Of a stretch of 11,984 bases of DNA, positions 1 through 6,869 are shown piece by piece. A program made the translations under genes and the position numbers. Position 1 is the stretch's first letter; each line of letters begins with the position of its first letter. The notes under the pieces were generated by a model that made no database searches, was not told the DNA's origin, and was given only the letters and a program-made list of their open reading frames with translations. Source of the DNA: CAYWVR01 sp964461715 (lineage in GTDB: Bacteria > Planctomycetota > Phycisphaerae > FEN-1346); contig CAYWVR010000056.1 of NCBI GenBank assembly GCA_964461715.1, positions 1-11,984 on the forward strand, given 5' to 3'.

Positions 1-131
1 AGAAGCTCTATCGCCACATGAGCCGCGAGGTCGACGAGATGGAGGAGGCCGACCGGTGGAAGTACGGCGAGGAGGAGGACGAGGGCGAGGGCGAGGAAGA
101 GAGCGGGCCGCCGGACGAGGATCGGCTGTAG
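1..131 (+). CDS. C-terminal end of an unidentified acidic protein (partial)
   Basis: This reading frame enters from the left edge and ends at a TAG at 129-131, giving 42 residues (reading from base 3). The tail begins KLYRHMSREVDEMEEADRWK and then turns strongly acidic, with runs of Glu, Asp and Gly before ending in DEDRL. Codons use G or C in the third position almost without exception, as in the neighbouring genes, which supports real coding. No domain is visible in what remains, so no function can be given. It converges on the minus-strand exported-protein gene that ends at 213. The acidic tail could be a disordered extension of a cytoplasmic protein, but that is only inference. Confidence 0.6.
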   Translation, partial: KLYRHMSREVDEMEEADRWKYGEEEDEGEGEEESGPPDEDRL

Positions 132-212
132 AAGGGCCTCTCGCCCCTCTTTGCGCGGCGGGTCTTCCGACGCGCCGCGATTCGCGCTTGGACCGGCCCA
201 CGCCGGGCGGGG
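132..212. other. convergent intergenic gap with inverted repeats
   Basis: This 81-base gap separates two convergent stop codons. It contains a 7-bp inverted repeat (CGCGGCG at 154-160, CGCCGCG at 173-179, 12-base loop) and a 5-bp one (CCGGC at 193-197, GCCGG at 202-206). Neither is followed by a T-run on either strand, so they are weak terminator candidates at best. In DNA this GC-rich, short inverted repeats also arise by chance. Confidence 0.3.
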
Positions 213-1793
213 CTACTCGATCGTCTTGACGTCCGCCCGGCCGCGAATGATGTTCGGGGTGTCGGTCCGCTGCCACGTGAAGTGGTCCACGAGGCCCATC
301 AGCTCCGAGAGGCCGACGAGCCTGGTGGCCTGGTCGAGCTTCTCGGCCCCCGCGAGCTTCTCGGCCCACTCCAGGACGAGCTCGGTCCCGCCCGCGGGCC
401 GCACGGCGCCCCAGGCGGTGGCGGGCTCGGCCGGGGGCGCGTCGCCCGCCTCGGCCATCACGGCGCCGAACCCGCCGCGCCCGTCCAGAATCTGCCGCAC
501 CGCCGCCGGCGCGGTGCCCACGATCAGCCATCCGTCGGCCAGGGCCACCGTCAGGTCCGTCCCGTCGGCCCACCTCCCGAGCGGCTTGGCGAGGATCGCC
601 CCGCTGCCCTCGACGATGAGGAGGGAGGCGTTCCCGACGGCCTCCTCGATCACGTTGATGCGTGGCAGGTCCTCGCGCTTCTCCGTGAAGGCCGCGATGA
701 GCCGGGCCTTGGCCGCCAGGCCGTCCTTGAAGGCCCGGGCCACGGGCTCGCCGCCGTCGGCGATGCGGACCATGGCCACCATGGCGGGCGGCTGGCCGTC
801 CACCAGGCCCAGGGCCGCCTCCGGCCCGAAGGCCCGCGTGATCGTGTCCATCGTGTGGCCGGGAAACCAGCCGAGGATGAACGTTTCGAGCCGCGGGAGC
901 TTCTCGGCGACCTGCGGGTCGGCGGCCGCGCGGGCCCGGGCCTCCTCCCATAGGAGCGTCGGATGGAACGCCGCGGCCACCCCGGCCACCGTCTCGGCGG
1001 GCAGGAGGTCCGGCCCGGCGAGGGCGACGGGGCTCCGCGGGCCGGGGTCCTCGCGGCCCGAGAGGAGCCGCCACTCCAGGTGCACCCGTCCACCGTCCTC
1101 CGGATAAAGCGCCGCGGCCCCGGGGCGACGGTGGGGTCTGAAATCGGGGGCGTAGGCCCGGATACGCCACTCGGGCGGCAGTTCGAACACCGCCGCCGCA
1201 AAGAGGTCGTCGGCCAGCAGGGACGAGTCCTCGCCGACGATGCAGTCGATGACGCGCTCGAGGCCGTCGCCGTCGGAGTTCGTCAGCACCATCACGCCGC
1301 CCGCGTAGGCCATGCGGTCGACCTTCTCTTTGGTGCGGACCTCCCAGATGCCCACGTCCCGGTAGCGGACCACCTCGGCCCCGCCGGCGGCCAGGGCGAG
1401 CTTCCTGGCGGCGTCGTGGGTCGTGGTCGTCAGGAGCACGGCCTGGTCCCCTGCCGTGCCGGGCAAGAGGACGACGGCGGTGCGTCCGCCGAGGTAGGTG
1501 CGCAGGGCCGTCGCGCGGTCCATCTCGAGGCGGGCGAGCATCTCCTCGATGCGGGCCTGCATCTGGTCGTGCGGGTCGCCGGCGCGCCACCGGGCGAGGG
1601 CCTCGGTCTCCTCGAGCCCGGCCCAGAAGGCCGAGTCGAGCACGCTCTGCCGGAGGCCCGCCACGTCGACGGCCTCGACGAAGCCCTTGGCGTCGGCGGG
1701 GACGAGGGCGGCCATGTCGGGCTGGGCGGCCGGGAGGCCGGCGGCGAGGGCGGCCAGCAGCGCGGCGGCGAGGCCGAGGGTTCGGAGGATCAT
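213..1793 (-). CDS. exported DUF3352-like hypothetical protein
   Basis: A complete 526-residue protein. Residues 1 to about 23 form a signal peptide: MILR, a long Leu/Ala stretch, then a likely cleavage after PAA. The mature start (MAALVPADAKGFVEAVDV, residues 27-44) resembles the opening of DUF3352-type proteins of planctomycetes and others, in which a 'PADA..FVEV' strand is followed by a helix with the 'L..S..W' pattern. There are no further membrane segments and no catalytic motif I recognise, so it is probably a periplasmic or surface protein of unknown role. The start has a strong ribosome site (GGAAGGAG at 1801-1808, 7 bases upstream). It lies 18 bases after the small membrane-protein gene and should be co-transcribed with the ECF sigma factor. 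The family resemblance is from memory of the pattern and is moderately sure. Confidence 0.8.
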   Translation of the reverse strand: MILRTLGLAAALLAALAAGLPAAQPDMAALVPADAKGFVEAVDVAGLRQSVLDSAFWAGLEETEALARWRAGDPHDQMQARIEEMLARLEMDRATALRTYLGGRTAVVLLPGTAGDQAVLLTTTTHDAARKLALAAGGAEVVRYRDVGIWEVRTKEKVDRMAYAGGVMVLTNSDGDGLERVIDCIVGEDSSLLADDLFAAAVFELPPEWRIRAYAPDFRPHRRPGAAALYPEDGGRVHLEWRLLSGREDPGPRSPVALAGPDLLPAETVAGVAAAFHPTLLWEEARARAAADPQVAEKLPRLETFILGWFPGHTMDTITRAFGPEAALGLVDGQPPAMVAMVRIADGGEPVARAFKDGLAAKARLIAAFTEKREDLPRINVIEEAVGNASLLIVEGSGAILAKPLGRWADGTDLTVALADGWLIVGTAPAAVRQILDGRGGFGAVMAEAGDAPPAEPATAWGAVRPAGGTELVLEWAEKLAGAEKLDQATRLVGLSELMGLVDHFTWQRTDTPNIIRGRADVKTIE

Positions 1794-1811
1794 GGTTCGT
1801 CTCCTTCCAGG

Positions 1812-2279
1812 TTATCGACGCGTGTCGGAGGGTTTACGTTCACGGTCCGGGGCCGCCACGACGCCCGGCGCGGTCAGCATGAGCCGCCCGAAGGAGGCGG
1901 GCGCGGCGACGTCCTGCCAGAGCCCGGCCAGGGCGCCGGCGGCGGTGGGCTCGTCGGGCGTCTCGGGGGCCGGCGCGGTCTCCTCGGCCGGGACGCTCTC
2001 GGCCAACGGGCCGAACAGGTCCGCGAAGAGGGCCGTCGGGGGGATCGGCTCGCGCGTCGGCGTCGGCTCCGGCCAGAGGGCCACCGCCAGCAGGACGACG
2101 GCGGCTGCCCCCCCGCCGAACCAGGCCCAGCGGAAAATCCGCCGCGGGCGTGCCGCCGGGACGGGGGCGTCGGTCAGGATGCGCTCCACGAGGCGCGCCC
2201 GCCGCTCGGGATCGGGGGTAACGTCGGCGCCGAGCTTCTCACGCAGGGTCCGCTCGATGGGATCGATCTCGCGGGTCAT
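1812..2279 (-). CDS. single-pass membrane protein, candidate anti-sigma factor
   Basis: A 155-residue protein starting at ATG 2279, which overlaps the sigma factor stop codon as ATGA and implies translational coupling. The frame stays open upstream, but that part lies antiparallel-free inside the sigma gene in another frame and is low-complexity Arg/Pro. Residues 1-48 are charged and probably cytoplasmic (MTREIDPIERTLREKLGADV, then an Arg-rich stretch). Residues 51-69 form one transmembrane segment (WAWFGGGAAAVVLLAVALW). The rest is a Pro/Glu/Ala-rich outer part with a short hydrophobic patch around 129-142. Its place directly after an ECF sigma gene and its topology fit a membrane anti-sigma factor. 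It lacks any Cys or His, so it has no zinc-binding HxxxCxxC motif of the classical family. The regulatory role is inferred from context only. Confidence 0.75.
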   Translation of the reverse strand: MTREIDPIERTLREKLGADVTPDPERRARLVERILTDAPVPAARPRRIFRWAWFGGGAAAVVLLAVALWPEPTPTREPIPPTALFADLFGPLAESVPAEETAPAPETPDEPTAAGALAGLWQDVAAPASFGRLMLTAPGVVAAPDRERKPSDTRR

Positions 2280-2866
2280 GTCAGGCCTCCCGGTTGGGGC
2301 TGCGGGTTCGCCGGGCCGTCCAGCAGGGCCTCGGCCATGCGCCGAACGTCGTTCCGCGCCCGGTGCAGCCAAGTCTTGACGGTGCCGTCCGGGGCGTCGA
2401 GAATCCGGGCGATGTCCTGGATCGACGCCCCCTGGGCGTAAAAGAGCATCAGGGCCGCGCGCGGATTCGGCTCCAAGCGGGCGGCGGCCTGCCAGAGGGC
2501 GTCCAGCCGCCGCCGCTCGTCCTCGTCCTCGGCGACACGGTGCCAGGGCTCCTCGTGCGAGGGGGGCAGCGTGGCCTCCGTGACGGCGACGGTCGGCCTC
2601 TGCCGCCGCCACCGCTCCAGGACGACGTTTGTCGCGATGCGGGCCAAGTATCCCTCGAACCGTCCCGCGATGGTGAGCTTCCCGAGGTTGGGCAGGGCCC
2701 GGGCGTAGGTTTCCTGGGTGATCTCGTCGGCGACATCGGCCCGGCGGGTCATTCGCATGGCCAGGGCCCAGACGTCGTCGAGGGTCGTCTCGACCAGCTC
2801 GCGGAGGGCGTCTGGATCGCCTCGGGCGGCTTGCCGGACGGTTTTCCATGCGACGTCCTCGGCCAC
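2276..2866 (-). CDS. ECF-family RNA polymerase sigma factor
   Basis: A 196-residue sigma-70-family factor of the extracytoplasmic function type, which directs RNA polymerase to a specific promoter set. Region 2 spans about residues 11-90 and carries the core-binding and -10-melting helix ADVADEITQETYARAL (43-58). Region 4 spans about 120-185, with a helix-turn-helix around SIQDIARILDAPDGTVKTWL (148-167). Regions 1 and 3 are absent, as usual for this group. I chose GTG 2866 because AAGGAG (2874-2879) sits 7 bases upstream, the same arrangement as the EF-hand gene. A TTG at 2908 would add 14 residues but has no ribosome site. It heads the operon with the membrane protein and the exported DUF3352-like protein. 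The target promoters are unknown. Confidence 0.93.
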   Translation of the reverse strand: MAEDVAWKTVRQAARGDPDALRELVETTLDDVWALAMRMTRRADVADEITQETYARALPNLGKLTIAGRFEGYLARIATNVVLERWRRQRPTVAVTEATLPPSHEEPWHRVAEDEDERRRLDALWQAAARLEPNPRAALMLFYAQGASIQDIARILDAPDGTVKTWLHRARNDVRRMAEALLDGPANPQPQPGGLT

Positions 2867-2873
2867 GGGTCGG

Positions 2874-2879
2874 CTCCTT
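2874..2879 (-). promoter_or_regulatory. ribosome binding site deciding the sigma factor start
   Basis: AAGGAG on the minus strand, 7 bases before GTG 2866. It favours this start over the in-frame TTG at 2908, which has only C/G-rich sequence upstream. Confidence 0.7.
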
Positions 2880-2966
2880 CGGGGATGCTCGCCGGTCACC
2901 CGGTTCAATGCGCGCGGCGGGGGCGGGTTTCAGGAATTGCCCGTCTGACGTCTCCGGCCGCGAGGG

Positions 2967-3251
2967 CTACAAACCCAGCGTCTCGGCAAGCCATTCGAGC
3001 ACCTTGCCGACCTTGCGGTCGAGGACCTGGGCGGTTTCGATGTAGGTGGCCCAGATGCGGCGGGCCTCGTCATCGTCGGGCAGGCAGGGGGGCAGTTCGA
3101 CCGTCGCGGGGTCGATGGGCCGCTCGGGATCGGGCGAGAGGTCTTCGGTGTCGAGCCAGAGGATGCTCCAGCGCTTCCCGGGATTCGGCCCCCGGCCCTC
3201 GCCGCGGACCAGGGCGTGGACGGCCACGCTCGCGGCCCGGGCGGGGTGCAA
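2967..3251 (-). CDS. small hypothetical protein
   Basis: A 94-residue frame ending at TAG 2967-2969. The middle and end look like a genuine globular protein: RWSILWLDTEDLSPDPERP (27-45), then an acidic stretch, then an amphipathic helix (about residues 63-93, ending EWLAETLGL). Third codon positions are nearly all G or C. I do not recognise a family. The start is unclear. TTG 3251 and GTG 3227 are both in frame, and neither has a ribosome site. The TTG falls inside the T-run of the terminator of the upstream EF-hand gene, so this gene needs either read-through or its own promoter within that region. It may be a truncated remnant. It lies about 100 bases before the sigma factor gene on the same strand. 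Confidence 0.5.
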   Translation of the reverse strand: MHPARAASVAVHALVRGEGRGPNPGKRWSILWLDTEDLSPDPERPIDPATVELPPCLPDDDEARRIWATYIETAQVLDRKVGKVLEWLAETLGL

Positions 3252-3286
3252 AGAAAAGTGCGGCAGGCCGGGCGGGGGCCTGCCGC
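3250..3286 (-). terminator. intrinsic terminator of the EF-hand gene
   Basis: A 10-bp perfect stem (GCGGCAGGCC at 3260-3269 with GGCCTGCCGC at 3277-3286) with a 7-base loop. On the minus strand it is followed by ACTTTTCTTT. It lies 31 bases beyond the stop codon of the EF-hand gene. Confidence 0.85.
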
Positions 3287-3316
3287 GCTCACAACACGGG
3301 ACGTCAGAAAGCGATC

Positions 3317-4000
3317 TTACTCGGCTGCCGGGCGTCCGCCGCGCGGACCGCGCGGACGATCGCCGCGCGGACGATGCGGACGGTTGCCGCGCGGACGACG
3401 CGGGCGGCCTTCGCCGTCCTCCCCGACGCGTTCCTTGGCCCGCTCGCGTCGGGCCTGGCGGGCGGCCTCGCGCTCCTCCTCACTGAGCTTGCCGTCGCCG
3501 TCGGCATCGAACTTCTGACGCACCTTGTCGCGGTGCCTGTGGCGCTCGTGGGCACGACGAAGCATGGCCCGTTGCTCGGGGGTGAGGGTCTCGACGGCGG
3601 CGGCTCGTTCCTCGGGGGAGAGCTTGCCGTCGCCGTCGGCGTCGAACTTCGCGATGAGCTCCTCGTGGAGGTCCTTGGCCTTCTCCTTCATGGCCTCGAA
3701 GGCGGCCTTCCTCTCCTCGGGGCTGACGACGCCGTCGCCGTCGGTGTCATGCTTGGCAACGAATTCGGCCTTGCGGGCTTGCATGCGGGCCTTGTGGGCC
3801 TCGCGGGCGGCGGCGCGTTCCTCTTCGTTGAGCTTGCCGTCGCCGTCGGCGTCGAACTCCTCAAGGAGCTTCTCGCGCAGGTGCCCGCGGGGTGGGCGAT
3901 GGCCGGGGGGCGGCGGGCCTTCCTCCTCCTGGGCCAGGGCGACCAGGGGCAGGGCGACCACGGCCGTCGTGATCAGAGCCGTCAGGATCAAGCGTGTCAT
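3317..4000 (-). CDS. secreted four-EF-hand calcium-binding protein
   Basis: A 227-residue protein. Residues 1-23 are a signal peptide (MTRLILTALITTAVVALPLV, then ALA before Q24). Four canonical 12-residue EF-hand loops follow: DADGDGKLNEEE (50-61), DTDGDGVVSPEE (85-96), DADGDGKLSPEE (120-131) and DADGDGKLSEEE (165-176). All keep the D-x-D-x-D-G pattern and the final Glu. Linkers are charged Glu/Arg/Lys/Ala helices. The tail (about 198-225) is a basic Arg/Pro/Gly repeat of the type RPRG. The role is probably extracellular or periplasmic calcium binding; any enzyme activity or partner is unknown. The start at 4000 is set by AAGGAG (4008-4013), 7 bases upstream, with the signal peptide directly after it; an in-frame start at 4048 would bury the signal peptide. 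Terminators flank the gene, so it is likely transcribed alone. Confidence 0.92.
   Translation of the reverse strand: MTRLILTALITTAVVALPLVALAQEEEGPPPPGHRPPRGHLREKLLEEFDADGDGKLNEEERAAAREAHKARMQARKAEFVAKHDTDGDGVVSPEERKAAFEAMKEKAKDLHEELIAKFDADGDGKLSPEERAAAVETLTPEQRAMLRRAHERHRHRDKVRQKFDADGDGKLSEEEREAARQARRERAKERVGEDGEGRPRRPRGNRPHRPRGDRPRGPRGGRPAAE
3487..3862 (-). repeat. near-identical DNA segments encoding EF-hand loops
   Basis: Three copies of a roughly 28-base segment whose plus-strand core is GAGCTTGCCGTCGCCGTCGG begin near 3485, 3620 and 3830. Each encodes the FDADGDGKLS/N loop. A fourth, more diverged copy begins near 3722 (loop HDTDGDGVVS). The DNA-level identity suggests internal duplication or gene conversion of the EF-hand unit. 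Confidence 0.7.
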
Positions 4001-4007
4001 GGCAGGT

Positions 4008-4013
4008 CTCCTT
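4008..4013 (-). promoter_or_regulatory. ribosome binding site of the EF-hand gene
   Basis: AAGGAG on the minus strand, 7 bases before ATG 4000. It decides the start in favour of the signal-peptide methionine over the upstream in-frame start at 4048. Confidence 0.7.
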
Positions 4014-4095
4014 GGTTCAGCGTCGCATTCATAACCGGGTTCAGGCATGCCTCACCGGGACAAACGCGGCGGGGGGGGTCGTATTGCACGGAAGG

Positions 4096-4138
4096 AGAAA
4101 AGACTGCGGGGCGCGGCCCTGGGCGGTCCCGCGCCCCG
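4096..4138 (-). terminator. intrinsic terminator after the histidine kinase gene
   Basis: A 10-bp perfect stem (CGGGGCGCGG at 4107-4116 with CCGCGCCCCG at 4129-4138) and a 12-base loop. On the minus strand it is followed by CAGTCTTTTCT. It lies 31 bases beyond the kinase stop and probably ends the long prfB transcription unit. Confidence 0.8.
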
Positions 4139-4169
4139 TTCACGCACGTCCCCGGGTGGTCTCGTGCCG

Positions 4170-4946
4170 TTACGTTTCGTCCTCGGCGATGGGGAGGAGC
4201 ACCGTGAAGGTGGAGCCGATGCCGACGGCGCTCTCAACGCGGATCTCGCCGCCCGCCTGGCGCACCAGGTCCCGCGCGACCGACAGGCCCAGACCCGTCC
4301 CGCCGCACGCGCAGCGCTCGGTCGGCCCGGTGGAGAAGAAGGGGTCGAAGATGCGCTCCAGGTCCTCCGGCGGGATGCCGCATCCGGTGTCCGCGATGCG
4401 GAAGGCGACGTACCCCTCCTGGACGTTGGGCCCGACGGTGACGGTGAGCGTCCCGCCGCCGTCCATGGCCTTGCGGGCGTTGAGGATGAGGTTCAGGAGC
4501 ACCTGCTCGAGCCGCCCCGCCACGACGCGGACGCGGGCGGTCGAATCGTAGCGTTTCACGAGCTCGACGCCGCTCTTCGGCAGGTCCCACGCGACGAGGC
4601 TGGCGGCGGATTCCATGAGGACGTCGGCGGGGACGACCTCGCTCTTGGCCGCCTCGTCCGCGCCGTAGCCGCGGAGGTTGGCGACGATGTCGGCGGCCCG
4701 TCGGCCGGCCTCGACGACCTTTTCGAGGGCCCGGGTCTGGACGTCGGCGTCGCCGTACTTGAGGGCGTGCTCGGCGCGGCCCATCATGAGCATAAGGATG
4801 TTGTTGAACTCGTGGGCCATGCGCAGGGCGAGCTGGCCGACGGTGGCCATCCGCTGCTCGCCGACGAGGGCCCGCTCGAGCCGTTCGGTCTGCTCGCGAA
4901 GGTTCTGGAGCTCGTCGCGGAGGGACTCGGTAGCGATACCGCTCAC
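4170..4946 (-). CDS. soluble sensorless histidine kinase
   Basis: A 258-residue two-component kinase core. Residues 5-33 form a coiled coil (Leu/Glu/Arg-rich). The dimerisation and phospho-acceptor helix contains MAHEFNNIL (43-51), with the phosphorylated His at 45. The ATPase domain shows an N box (NLILNARKAM, 152-161), G1 DTGCGIP (186-192), F box FDPFFST (200-206) and G2 GGTGLGL (215-221). All key residues are present. There is no membrane segment and no PAS, GAF or receiver domain, so the input signal must come from a partner or through the coiled coil. GTG 4946 is the chosen start: GGAG (4954-4957) lies 7 bases upstream. The frame continues upstream through hpt, but that part is an out-of-frame shadow. 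It follows hpt by 79 bases. No response regulator is in the window. Confidence 0.9.
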   Translation of the reverse strand: MSGIATESLRDELQNLREQTERLERALVGEQRMATVGQLALRMAHEFNNILMLMMGRAEHALKYGDADVQTRALEKVVEAGRRAADIVANLRGYGADEAAKSEVVPADVLMESAASLVAWDLPKSGVELVKRYDSTARVRVVAGRLEQVLLNLILNARKAMDGGGTLTVTVGPNVQEGYVAFRIADTGCGIPPEDLERIFDPFFSTGPTERCACGGTGLGLSVARDLVRQAGGEIRVESAVGIGSTFTVLLPIAEDET

Positions 4947-5025
4947 AGGCGTTCTCCGGCGCTTGAGAAAGGCTTCTCCCCGTGGGTTTATCGGCGGCCG
5001 GTCGGGATGGATGAAGGCAAAAAAC

Positions 5026-5556
5026 CTAGTCGGCGAGGGTGGCGATGTGGGGGAGGTTGCGGAAGCGGCCCCGAAAGTCCAGGCCGTAGCCGACGACGAA
5101 GCGGTCCTCGATCTCGAAGCCGACCCAGTCGGCCTCGAAACGTTCGCCGACCTCGTCCGGCCGCTGCTTCGCCAGCAGCACGAGCGTCCGGACTTCCTCG
5201 GGCCCGAGCGCAGCGACGGCGCGGCAGACCTCGGCCAGGGTGCGCCCCGTGTCGAGAATGTCGTCGACGATGAGGACCGACCGCCCGGGGACGACCTCGG
5301 CGAGTTCGGCGGGCATGGTGATCTCGACCGGCCCGGCCTCCCTGCCGCGATAGCTCCGGGCCGTGACGAACTCGATGTCCATCGTGGCGGGCCAGGCGCG
5401 GACCAGGTCCGCGAGGAACAGGACACAGCCCTTCATAATGGCGACGAGGACGGGGTCGCGGCCGGCGTAGGCCTCGGTGAGCTCGGCCCCGAGGTCGCGG
5501 ATGCGCGCGGCGATGCGCGGGGCGGGGATGAGGACGCGGCCGGGGGCGGCAGGCAT
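5026..5556 (-). CDS. hpt: hypoxanthine phosphoribosyltransferase
   Basis: A 176-residue cytoplasmic purine salvage enzyme that joins hypoxanthine (and usually guanine) to PRPP, giving IMP or GMP and pyrophosphate. The length is typical of bacterial Hpt. Visible motifs are the AIMKGC loop near residues 39-44, the PRPP-binding signature VLIVDDILDTGRTL (94-107) with its acidic pair, the base-contacting Lys in LLAKQRP (130), and the C-terminal VGYGLDFRGRFRNLPHI (155-171) that closes on the purine and metal. Many relatives have Glu-Asp where this one has Asp-Asp (98-99), a conservative change. The ATG at 5556 has GGAG 6 bases upstream. It begins 18 bases after the glyA stop, so the two are surely co-transcribed. 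A direct metabolic link exists: glycine and one-carbon units from GlyA feed purine synthesis. Confidence 0.95.
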   Translation of the reverse strand: MPAAPGRVLIPAPRIAARIRDLGAELTEAYAGRDPVLVAIMKGCVLFLADLVRAWPATMDIEFVTARSYRGREAGPVEITMPAELAEVVPGRSVLIVDDILDTGRTLAEVCRAVAALGPEEVRTLVLLAKQRPDEVGERFEADWVGFEIEDRFVVGYGLDFRGRFRNLPHIATLAD

Positions 5557-5574
5557 GGCGGTCTCCGGGTTCGC

Positions 5575-6816
5575 CTATTCCGGGATCGGATGGGCCTCGC
5601 AGAAGGCTCGGACGTCCTCTTCGAGGGCGTCGGCCTTGGCCTCGGGATCGTCGGCGGAGAGGACGGCGTCGATCCAGCGGGCCACCTGGCGGACGTCGTC
5701 CTCCCGGGCGCCGCGAGTGGTGACCGAGGGTGTCCCGATGCGCACCCCGCTCGGGTCCATGGGCGATCGCTCGTCGAACGGGATCGTGTTCATGTTGAGG
5801 ACGATGCCCGCGCGGCCGGTCCACCGCTGGGCCTGGCCGCCCGTGATGCCGCGCTCCGTCAGGTCCACCAGCAGAAGGTGCGTGTCCGTGCCGCCCGAGA
5901 CGATCCGGTGGCCGAGGGAGGCCAGTTCGTCGGCCATGGCCCGGGCGTTGGCGACGACCTGCCGCTGGTAGGCCTTGAACGCGTCGGTCATGGCGAGGGC
6001 GAAGGCGGCGGCCTTGCCGGCGATGACGTGCATCAGCGGCCCGCCCTGGAGGCCGGGGAAGACGGTGTGGTCGAGCTTGCGGGCGTCGTCGGCGCGGCAG
6101 AGGGCGATGCCCCCCCGCGGGCCGCGCAGCGTCTTGTGGGTGGTGGCGGTGACGAAGTCGGCCACGGGCACGGGGTCGGGATGGAGCCCCGCGACCACCA
6201 GGCCCGCGAAGTGGGCCATGTCCACCAGGAGGCGGGCCCCCACGTCCGCGGCGATCTCGGCCATGCGGGCCGCGTCGACGGCCCGGGGATAGGCGCTCGC
6301 GCCGGCGACGATCAGGTCCGGGCCGACCTCGCGGGCCCGGGCGGCGAGGACGTCGTAATCGATCACTTCGCTGCCCCGCTCCACTCCGTAGTGGACGATC
6401 TCGTAGAGGCGGCCGGAGAAGTTCGTCTTCATGCCGTGGGTCAGGTGGCCGCCGTGCGAGAGGTCCATCGAGAGGATCGTGTCGCCGGGCCTCAAGGCGG
6501 CGAAGTACACGGCCATGTTGGCCTGGCTGCCGGAGTGGGGCTGGACGTTGATGTGCTCGCAGCCGAAGAGCTCCTTGCCACGGTCGATGGCAAGTTGCTC
6601 GACGGCATCGACCACGCCGCACCCGCCGTAGTAGCGCTTGTCGGGGTAGCCCTCGGCGTACTTGTCGGTCAGCGAGCTGCCGACGGCCTCGCAGACGGCG
6701 GCCGGGCAGAGGTTCTCGCTGGCGATGAGGTCGATGGTCCGACTCTCGCGCTCGCGTTCGGCGGCGATGAGGTCGGCCAGCTCCGGGTCGTCACGTTTCA
6801 GGGCGGTCAGGTTCAT
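5575..6816 (-). CDS. glyA: serine hydroxymethyltransferase
   Basis: A full-length 413-residue PLP enzyme that interconverts serine and glycine with transfer of the one-carbon unit to tetrahydrofolate. It supplies glycine and methylene-THF for purine, thymidylate and methionine synthesis. Family marks seen in order are LIASEN (30-35), the YAEGYP..RYYGG segment (53-65), the PHSGSQAN cofactor loop (93-100), VDMAHFAGL (198-206) and the PLP-lysine site TTHKTLRGPRGG, with the Schiff-base Lys at 228. A GSDTHL-like element (GGTDTHLL) follows later. The ATG at 6816 is preceded by GAAGGA. The protein is complete, with no oddities. It lies 53 bases after the second lipoprotein gene and 18 before hpt, inside the long prfB unit. 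Confidence 0.97.
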   Translation of the reverse strand: MNLTALKRDDPELADLIAAERERESRTIDLIASENLCPAAVCEAVGSSLTDKYAEGYPDKRYYGGCGVVDAVEQLAIDRGKELFGCEHINVQPHSGSQANMAVYFAALRPGDTILSMDLSHGGHLTHGMKTNFSGRLYEIVHYGVERGSEVIDYDVLAARAREVGPDLIVAGASAYPRAVDAARMAEIAADVGARLLVDMAHFAGLVVAGLHPDPVPVADFVTATTHKTLRGPRGGIALCRADDARKLDHTVFPGLQGGPLMHVIAGKAAAFALAMTDAFKAYQRQVVANARAMADELASLGHRIVSGGTDTHLLLVDLTERGITGGQAQRWTGRAGIVLNMNTIPFDERSPMDPSGVRIGTPSVTTRGAREDDVRQVARWIDAVLSADDPEAKADALEEDVRAFCEAHPIPE

Positions 6817-6869
6817 GGGCGTCCTTCGGGGTCAAGGAATCTTGCTCGATGGCCAAGCCGCAGGCGGCT

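Noticed and set aside
2867..2966. TGAAACC upstream of the sigma factor, considered as an autoregulated ECF -35 element
   Set aside because: No matching -10 at a suitable distance, so the call would rest on one short motif.
4071..4078. run of eight G upstream of the EF-hand gene, considered as a phase-variation tract
   Set aside because: It lies outside any coding frame, about 70 bases before the start, and not between recognisable promoter hexamers.
2294..4207. 637-residue plus-strand open frame antisense to the sigma, small hypothetical and EF-hand genes
   Set aside because: It spans several well-supported minus-strand genes and a terminator, and is low in complexity. Long antisense frames are expected at this GC content.
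4947..5426. upstream extension of the histidine kinase frame through hpt
   Set aside because: The extension is Ser/Arg/Pro-rich shadow of hpt. GTG 4946 with GGAG 7 bases upstream is a sound start.
6849..6869. AAGCCGC/GCGGCTT inverted repeat between the second lipoprotein gene and glyA, considered as a terminator
   Set aside because: The loop is only two bases and no T-run follows, so it is unlikely to stop transcription.
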